Shown here piece after piece: positions 57,345 to 64,000 of a DNA stretch of 64,000 nt. The notes under the pieces are model-generated. The model searched no databases. It was not told the origin of the DNA and saw only the letters and a list, made by a program, of their open reading frames with translations. This DNA is from Lytechinus pictus (Eukaryota > Echinodermata > Echinoidea > Temnopleuroida > Toxopneustidae): NCBI RefSeq assembly GCF_037042905.1, contig NC_087257.1, positions 13,118,001 through 13,182,000 of the forward strand. The letters run 5' to 3'. Within the stretch, counting starts at the first letter, position 1. Each line of letters opens with the position of its first letter. Position numbers and translations under genes: made by a program.

Positions 57345-57655
57345 ATTATGATTGGCGTGAAGATGGGAGAATTGAGAAGCTCAGCATTCCATTTCTGTTT
57401 TCTGAGGTAACTCCCGCAGGAACTCGACAGGACAGCATTTTGCTGGTAAACGCCAAGCCGGTGTATAACCAATTACATAGGAAACATTTTACGCCTAGGT
57501 TAATCAGTCATAGTGGCTGGCCTTATTGATGACAGATATTACTCTCGGACCTTTTTATCAAAGTGGAGACAACGGCAGAGCGGGGATTCGAACTCACAAC
57601 CTTGCGATTATGAGTCCAATGCTCTAACCACGGAACCACACGACCCAATGAAGTG
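57345..57655 (-). mobile_element. Second SINE type, tRNA-like head with CAT anticodon
   Basis: Minus-strand sequence reads GTGGTTAGAGCATTGGACTC, then ATAATCGCAAGGTTGTGAGT and TTCGAATCCCC, i.e. A box, anticodon arm and B box of a Met-like tRNA. The acceptor arm does not pair, so it is not a functional tRNA. About 230 bp of downstream body (57345-57570) may belong to it; its 3' end is not clear. Confidence 0.6.
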
Positions 57656-57737
57656 TGGTTTAAAATTCTAGTTAACACTTTCCAAACTCTGCGAACAGTT
57701 ATATTATCCAATGTTTAAATATAAGACATCCAAAGAT

Positions 57738-58026
57738 TATTAATAATAATAATATTCCGCATTTATATAGCGCTTAACACATCGGAACGACGTCTCTAAG
57801 CGCTTTACAGATTACCCGGTCATCGGATCCTTGCATGCCCACATACAATGTATGCACCTTCTCCACTCCCTGGGAAGCATTCCAACAAGAGTTCCAAGAC
57901 TCAATTGCTAGGCATACTACATAGGCTTTGGCATCCTACCGGGTACCCATTTAACACCTGGGTGGAGAGTGGCAAATTGTGGAGTGACGCCTTGCCAAAT
58001 GACGCTAGGCCATGGTGGGATTCGAA
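57738..58026 (-). mobile_element. SINE, second copy of the 1928 family (5'-truncated)
   Basis: Reverse copy of the SINE at 1928-2286: (AAT)n, TTCCGCATTTATATAGCGCT, ACGTCTCTAAGCGCTTTAC and so on up to the B box GGATTCGAA, where it stops. The tRNA-like head upstream of the B box is missing. Confidence 0.85.
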
Positions 58027-58193
58027 TTAATCAAATGCATGAAGTTGTGATCCGTGAAAGCTACAATAAAATTTGTGAAGAAGAGTGAAGTGGGTTTCAC
58101 GGTACACCATGTATTCTTTCGTGGGCATAATTATGTTGGTCTTGAAAAGGACCATCCAAACTCGACGTTTCCACTAGTCTGATCAGGGGCCCC

Positions 58194-58338
58194 GTTGAAG
58201 GAAGCTGAAATGCAATCAATCGCAACTCTAAAAATCATCCGTAACTTGATTTTCTACCAATCAACAGCGCGCATTTCGGACTTGCGATTGATTTTTTTGA
58301 CTTGCGTTTGAACGCAACTCTTTCTGCAACGGACCCCT
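58194..58338. mobile_element. MITE of the GGGGCCCGTTGCAG family
   Basis: Ends CAGGGGCCCCGTTG and CAACGGACCCCTTG are inverted, and inner ...CAATCGCAACTCT / AACGCAACTCTTTCTGC blocks relate to the hairpin at 43551-43596. About 145 bp. Confidence 0.65.
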
Positions 58339-59009
58339 TGTCGTCTTCAGGATAATTTGTTAAAACAAAATATTACGTAAACTCACTTTGCATGTTTGAA
58401 ATTGCTTAAAACGGTGTCAATTGAATTGCACTGACGAATCATAAAAATCACCAATAGGTTTGGAAATATCACTGAAAATATCATGGCTGATGACAATGAC
58501 CAAGATGACAAATTCTGTCAACAACCTGAACTGGACTACCACTGATTTCAACCTTTACCTATTTGCCATCACATCTAACTGTGATCAGCTGACTCTTCTT
58601 ACTATTGGCTTTGATATCATATTCCAAAGCACAATCCTGACAAGAAAAAAATCTGTTCTGTTGATGGCAGCACTACGAGGTGACAGCAGGATTAAGTCAT
58701 CGGCAAAAGAGAACCTCATTGTTACTTTGTAATTTTGACAAAAACCCATCAATATATATAAGTACAAACAAAATAGACTGCATGGGAGATAAAATTCCTT
58801 CACGTTTCACGCAGTTTGAGACTGTAAAAACTGTCAGTATATACATCATTCCATTTAAGACGTGTCTTTCTGTCTCAATCAATGTAAGCTTACAGAACAT
58901 GGAACAAACTCTTTTATATAACATGATTTTTGAATAATTTATATCACAATTAACTCTTTGTCTCTATCAAAGGCTTTGCTCGCATCCAATTGAATTACTA
59001 TACCATATA

Positions 59010-59396
<387 letters not shown>

Positions 59397-59671
59397 AAAT
59401 TCGTAAACAAAGTATGACTCTCTGTTATCATACAGGTGCACATGGTTGTTGACAATGCTTCTTTAAAGCCAAATTGCAAGTCGTTTGTGCACAGATGATT
59501 AATTAAACTTTTCATTATCAGTAGCTCTAACTCTTTCCCAATTATACTGATTAGTGTAATTACCCGAAAGTTGCATGAATCGCCCATATCAGCCCAGCAT
59601 TCCTTTTATAAATTGGAACCATTGTGCCTTGAAGGAACGTATTTACTAATTACATTTTTACCATGAACATA

Positions 59672-59919
59672 CACTGTAAAAAATATTGGACATAATTTGA
59701 ACCAGCACGAGGGTAATTATGTGTCCAACCAATTTGGGGCAGTATTTTACCAATTGTGGGAAGCAATATTGTCAGTAAGGTAAAAAAAAATAGGCAGCAA
59801 TTTCTTTAGAATGGGCAAAATTTTCATCACACTGCATAGCCATAGGTAAAAATGCCCAATGTTGGTTGGACACATAATTACCATCATGGGGCATTTTTAC
59901 CCAATATTTTTTTAGAGTG
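59672..59919. mobile_element. Tc1/mariner-like MITE
   Basis: CACTGTAAAAAATATTGG at the left and CCAATATTTTTTTAGAGTG at the right are imperfect inverted repeats, and TA flanks both (59670-59671, 59920-59921). Internally GGTAATTATGTGTCCAACCA pairs with TGGTTGGACACATAATTACC. About 250 bp, non-coding. Confidence 0.75.
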
Positions 59920-60186
59920 TAGATGGTCAGACATCAATCCACTAACATCATCCTCTTCGACACATTCAGTTAGATTATTACATTACAAATTTGTTCTTCT
60001 ATTAATATTATTACATGCTCATTCTGTACACACTCAAGGCATCTGTTTTTTTTTTCAACAGAATTATCAATATCATTTCTGAGATACTTAAAGATATACA
60101 TAATGCATCAAATTTATCAGCAAACATTCCGGCTATATGTACATGTACTATCTTTTCCTTGAACATCAACTGACATTCTTAGATCT

Positions 60187-60480
60187 AATAATAATAAAAA
60201 TAATAATAATACATATGATTTATATAGCGTCTTTTCCATTTTGATTAAATGCTCAAGGCGCTTAGAAGAGAGCAAAACATAAAAGTAAAGAGAACTAAGA
60301 GAAGTACAAGAAAGGGTAAATTACAAATGAGGAAAAATGTCTGCCTTCAAACCTAGTACCTGCTGGTGAACAAATGCAATTTTAGGTCGCAGAGTTTGAG
60401 TTCTTCAGCTCCTGTGGTAGTGAATTCCACAGGGCTGGTCCGGCATGAGCAAAGGCTCGATCGCCCCAGGATTTTTTAGA
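60187..60480 (-). mobile_element. SINE/LINE 3' end fragment
   Basis: (AAT)n then ATGATTTATATAGCGTCTTT and CTCAAGGCGCTTAGAAGAG. Read on minus this is the shared-type tail ending ...GCGCTATATAAATCAT(ATT)n. The segment CTCCTGTGGTAGTGAATTCC and GAGCAAAGGCTCGATCGCCC farther in may be the body. No tRNA-like head found. Confidence 0.5.
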
Positions 60481-60704
60481 TAGTGAATATGTAAGAGACT
60501 AGATTGGGATGATCGCAGTGTGCGTGCAGTGTGCGTGCAGTGTGCGTGCAGGTACATATATTATCCTCTGACAAGAATGAAAGGACAATTCTGATTGGTT
60601 CCTTGTCAATCTACTGAGCAAAATGCGCTGCAACGATGGTCTTGATAGGCCAATTCATTTAGCGATTTGTCGCTAATCTTTGTGTTACGGTACCCTGGTA
60701 TAAC

Positions 60705-60845
60705 CTGGGTCCCGTAATATAACACAAAAGTTAGCGATTAATCGTACACTAAATTTCCACGATTGATTGTACATTGTAGTCAATGGAATCAATCGTAGAA
60801 AAGTGTTCTACGATCATTGCTAAGTTTGTTGTTACAGGTCCCTGA
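60705..60845. mobile_element. MITE-like hairpin, GGGTCCCGTAAT ends
   Basis: GGGTCCCGTAATATAACACA with AAAGTTAGCGATTAATCG at the left pairs imperfectly with CGATCATTGCTAAGTTTGTT and GTTACAGGTCCCT at the right. About 140 bp, no frame. Confidence 0.55.
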
Positions 60846-61869
60846 TGAAATAGCAGTGGTCATTTTATTTTTATGCCTCTTTCAAAGTCTTCTCAAAACT
60901 CAGCTTTTGTTTTCTTCCTCACTTTTGACGGAGGCGACCGTTTTCGGCCCGTAACTTTTGTGCATTTTTTAAGTATACCTCTTTGTTTATGCATGATCAT
61001 TCAGGCCAGGTATCACCTCACGTTTCGGTTTCTGTGAACTATTACTCATTACATGCATTACAGCATTCAGACAGGCATCAACAATTTTTTAAAAGGAAAA
61101 ATACTAAATGAAGCAATTGCTAAGGCGCGATCCTTTGCTTGGCTAACAATAATTGATTGTGCTTGAAGCAATTGCTTGCTAGCAATATGTATGCATCTGA
61201 CCATTATGTGTAGAGGTTGTGTTGTGTCAGGAGCAATGATAATAATAAGGACCTTATGTTGTATATTGTCTACACCAAACCCTTGGATTGTTCCTTATCG
61301 TCACAATCGCGCACACAAGTCGCATAATTTTGTTTTAAAATAAACTTTATAACAGTGGCGTACTGGGGGGGGGGGGGGGTGAGAGGGAGGTACGACAACA
61401 ACAACAACAACAACGTGGCACATAACCTATGGCGAGTGAAGCGAGCAAACATTTTTTTAAACCTTTTTTTGAAATGGAAATCTATTTTTTTGTAATAGAT
61501 AGTGACATAATTCTCCGAAACGTCACATCTTTCCCTTTCCAGTCTGTTCCCTTCCTTTCCCCCATTTTTCTCTTGTGTTTCTCTTGGCCGTGAAACTTGA
61601 AAAGAAAGTCGGTTTAGACTACATCATTGCCTAGGTCGTACATTTGTTTTATTTTATGAATATTTTACTTTTGGTGACTTATTCATGTGATGTACTGTAT
61701 ATTTCTCAATATAACATTTTATAAATCTTTCTACTTTATTGACTATTTTTTTTACTGTATCTTAAAAATACATGTCACCGGTGAACATGGTGTGTACATG
61801 TTTAGAGCACAGAAGAACAAGAAATTTGCATTTAAAAAAACAAGAAGCTGCCAGAGTAAGGCAATGAAC
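60846..61869. other. No recognisable gene
   Basis: No coding evidence. A CAGTGGCGTACTGGGGG start with a G-run at about 61353-61380 again resembles a lone hAT-type end, followed by (CAA)n. Confidence 0.45.
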
Positions 61870-61992
61870 AGTAATAATGATGATGATGATGATAATAATA
61901 ATAATAACAATAACAACAACAATAATAATGATGATAATAATAATAACAATGATAATAATGATAACGATAATAACAATAATAGTAATGATAAA
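61870..61992. repeat. Compound (GAT)n/(AAT)n/(AAC)n microsatellite
   Basis: Trinucleotide repeats with drifting composition. All frames give low-complexity Asn/Asp or Ile/Val runs and are artefacts. Confidence 0.92.
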
Positions 61993-62665
61993 TAAACAAA
62001 TCAATTCAGTCATTATTGCATATTTTGCAGGTAGGATTATGTACAAATAAAATGGGTGACAATTATACATTTCACATTTCAAAGATTGATAATTACTAAT
62101 TATTTAAAATGACGAAACCTGATATTAAATGGTATACACTTAAAAAAACAACACCTGAATGTTAACAAACGTGCTATGTAAGAGATATGAAAATCGAAAC
62201 TAGTTAACTGATAAATGCATTCATTGGTAACAGATACATTGAGTGATTAAAATATAATTAATAGTTTTCGATAATAGCTTCCATTTTTCTTTTTGTCATG
62301 AAGGAAAAAAGATGTATGCCAGTTTATATAAAATTGTATTGAGTATTTTACTGCAGTTTTTAATACCATTGCTGCTTGAAATATATACTTTCTGAATGGT
62401 CAAGCAGTTTAATATCGTGGAATTACCCAGCTGCATTTTTTGCTATATACCGGGACTAAAAGCATTACAGCGTCCGTATCAGGTATAGGCCTTTGCTTGC
62501 AATTCTATTGTTGTTAATTAATAAGCATCGCCAACCGAACGTATCGCCACGTGTATAGGCCTATCGGACGATAACTGATGATTAATCTGCCCAGTCGAAA
62601 TATCATACTTCGTACGCGTACATGGAGTCACACTGCGAAACCGACTTCAGACAGATAATAGCTAT
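61993..62665. other. No recognisable gene
   Basis: AT-rich unique-looking sequence; no frame, repeat or hairpin of note. Confidence 0.45.
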
Positions 62666-62670
62666 TAAGA

Positions 62671-63420
62671 GGGGTGGTTTCACACGCTCGCATTTTGCGT
62701 CATGAATGCTGAATAACGACGCTAGAATTATCTTCCGTTCACACGGCTGAGAAGGCTTCGCGAATTCTGCAGTTTTACGTTTCGCACCGGTGTGGCTTCT
62801 TTTGGGTACCCCCTTTAATCACTCGTGCTCTGTTAGCCAAAATTGGCCAACAGAGCAGACAAAAGCGCGTTTTTCTGCGGAAGTGATTGAAAGGTCACCG
62901 TGAGCTCCGCCCCCGGAATTACATTTTGAGGTAAAAGTATTAATAATAATAATAATTATAATTTTTAAGATTTGTATAGCGCACATATCTGTGGATGACA
63001 CTCAAGGCGCACAATCAACTACTTATACAATACAGAAAATAAAATCAATAAATAAACAGAAATTGAACAAAGTGACAAGAAAAAAAATACACTATCAGTT
63101 AAAGTTGGTAGTCAAAATAACAAGTAGGCCTAATCCCACAACAATTAAAATGAAAGGCTTCCTTCATGACTTGTAAGTCTTTAATTTGTTTAGTTGTGGA
63201 ATAGCTCTCTCGACTGGCAAGACCTAATGTTCACACGGCTGTTTCGCTCCGTCATTCTCAAATATCTTAAACACCTCGATACCATCATTATTTTGAATTG
63301 CGATTTCAAATTACACTATTTTGCATTTACACGCTCAAATTGTGTCATTCAAAATAATGATCACTCGAGTGATGCGTCACTCATTTGAACGACGCAAAAT
63401 GCGAGCGTGTGAAACCACTC
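62671..63420. mobile_element. 750 bp non-autonomous DNA transposon with ~30 bp TIRs and TAAGA duplication
   Basis: GGTTTCACACGCTCGCATTT with TGCGTC at the left is exactly complementary to GACGCA with AAATGCGAGCGTGTGAAACC at the right. TAAGA flanks both sides (62666-62670 and 63421-63425). GTTCACACGGCTG occurs twice inside (about 62733 and 63230). Around 62940-63010 a SINE-type tail in reverse ((AAT)n then TGTATAGCGCACATATCT and CTCAAGGCGCAC) suggests a later insertion. No transposase. Superfamily not assigned. Confidence 0.75.
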
Positions 63421-64000
63421 TAAGATACTTTCAACGACACATTATGGGTTAGTTGCATTGATGGGACGGGGTATGAAGGACGAAGTGAAATTATAATAAA
63501 ATAGCTGATGGATGCGATTGACTACAAGCGCATAATGGATCCTCGGTATACACGTCAATTTCCAAATAAATAAAAAATTAAATAATCACAATAGGTCAAA
63601 GTCGCGGATTTGCAATTGGATCATTCCGCTATACATGTAATACAGCGTAGCATTTTTTTTTAATTAGATTTAGTGCATTCGAGTATTCATACCTAGGATT
63701 GATATTCCTTTGTATATTTTTTAAATTAATGAAGTTTTTTAAAGATGATTTATGAGTATTTCAGCCCACTTCACGTAAATTGTGCTTCTTTCGTGTTGAA
63801 TTTCAAGAGACACTCACTGGTATTATGACTATACAGGGGTGACACCAGAGTATTTTCTCCTTTTTTTTGGGGGGGGGGCGACCTCATGAAACTGTCATTT
63901 TTATCCATCATTAATGCGTCCAAGGTCACCTTTCTCCTTTGTTTCTTTCCTTTCTCTCGTTTATAACATTTTTTTTTTTTTTTACTTGACCTACTTTGAA
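63421..64000. other. No recognisable gene
   Basis: AT-rich; a T-run plus G-run near 63865-63882 and a T-run near 63970 only. Confidence 0.45.

Noticed and set aside
57560-57655. Functional tRNA-Met gene
   Set aside because: A and B boxes and a CAT anticodon are present, but the acceptor arm does not pair and unrelated body sequence follows; it is a SINE head.
61687-62082. Asn/Asp-rich or Ile-rich proteins
   Set aside because: Products of the trinucleotide microsatellite at 61870-61992.

Overview
The window is eukaryotic, AT-rich and dominated by repeats. It contains intronless animal-type glycosyltransferase genes, several clades of non-LTR retrotransposon, an LTR retrotransposon, tRNA-derived SINEs and many short inverted-repeat elements. 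This mixture fits a marine invertebrate, plausibly an echinoderm or another invertebrate deuterostome; the organism cannot be fixed from the sequence alone. There are no bacterial features and no CRISPR array.

The host genes are four same-strand (minus) copies of one intronless family-31 glycosyltransferase (beta-1,3-galactosyltransferase-like). They lie at 7676-8743 (intact), 15217-16285 (one frameshift), 39634-40693 (two frameshifts) and 51097-52128 (intact, but with an unrelated N-terminal quarter). Each sits in a duplicated block (starts at 7142, 14536, 39131 and 48099) sharing the same 3' flank. Copies 1-3 also share about 6 kb of 5' flank that holds a ~4.3 kb element with long inverted arms and a decayed reverse-transcriptase relic. 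Shared and private insertions order the duplications: copies 1 and 3 both follow the same L2/CR1-like LINE and both carry the same hAT-type insertion, so they are sisters; copy 4 matches copy 2 best over its C-terminal part.

Layout. 1-2925: a LINE endonuclease fragment, two degenerate tandem arrays and a SINE. 2921-7141: LINE copy A. 7142-14535: duplicon 1. 14536-26835: duplicon 2, interrupted at 21182-26379 by a 5.2 kb near-palindromic foldback element without coding capacity. 27114-27628: a GC-rich inverted-repeat element. 27690-39130: LINE copy B, split at 31056-37842 by a young Ty3/Gypsy-like LTR element with identical 141 bp LTRs and a 1,535-codon Pol frame. 39131-48098: duplicon 3 with extra MITE and LINE insertions. 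48099-52128: duplicon 4 with a LINE and a hAT-type insertion. 52129-64000: no recognisable host gene; a tandem array upstream of GT copy 4, several MITE-like hairpins, a foldback built of a ~17 bp motif, SINEs, a broken reverse transcriptase, microsatellites and a 750 bp TIR element.

The GT31 proteins should act in the Golgi as type II membrane enzymes. Everything else is mobile DNA or its debris, and it records the duplication history of the array. I found no new multi-gene system. The most unusual objects are the 5.2 kb foldback element, the mosaic fourth GT31 copy and the nested young LTR element.
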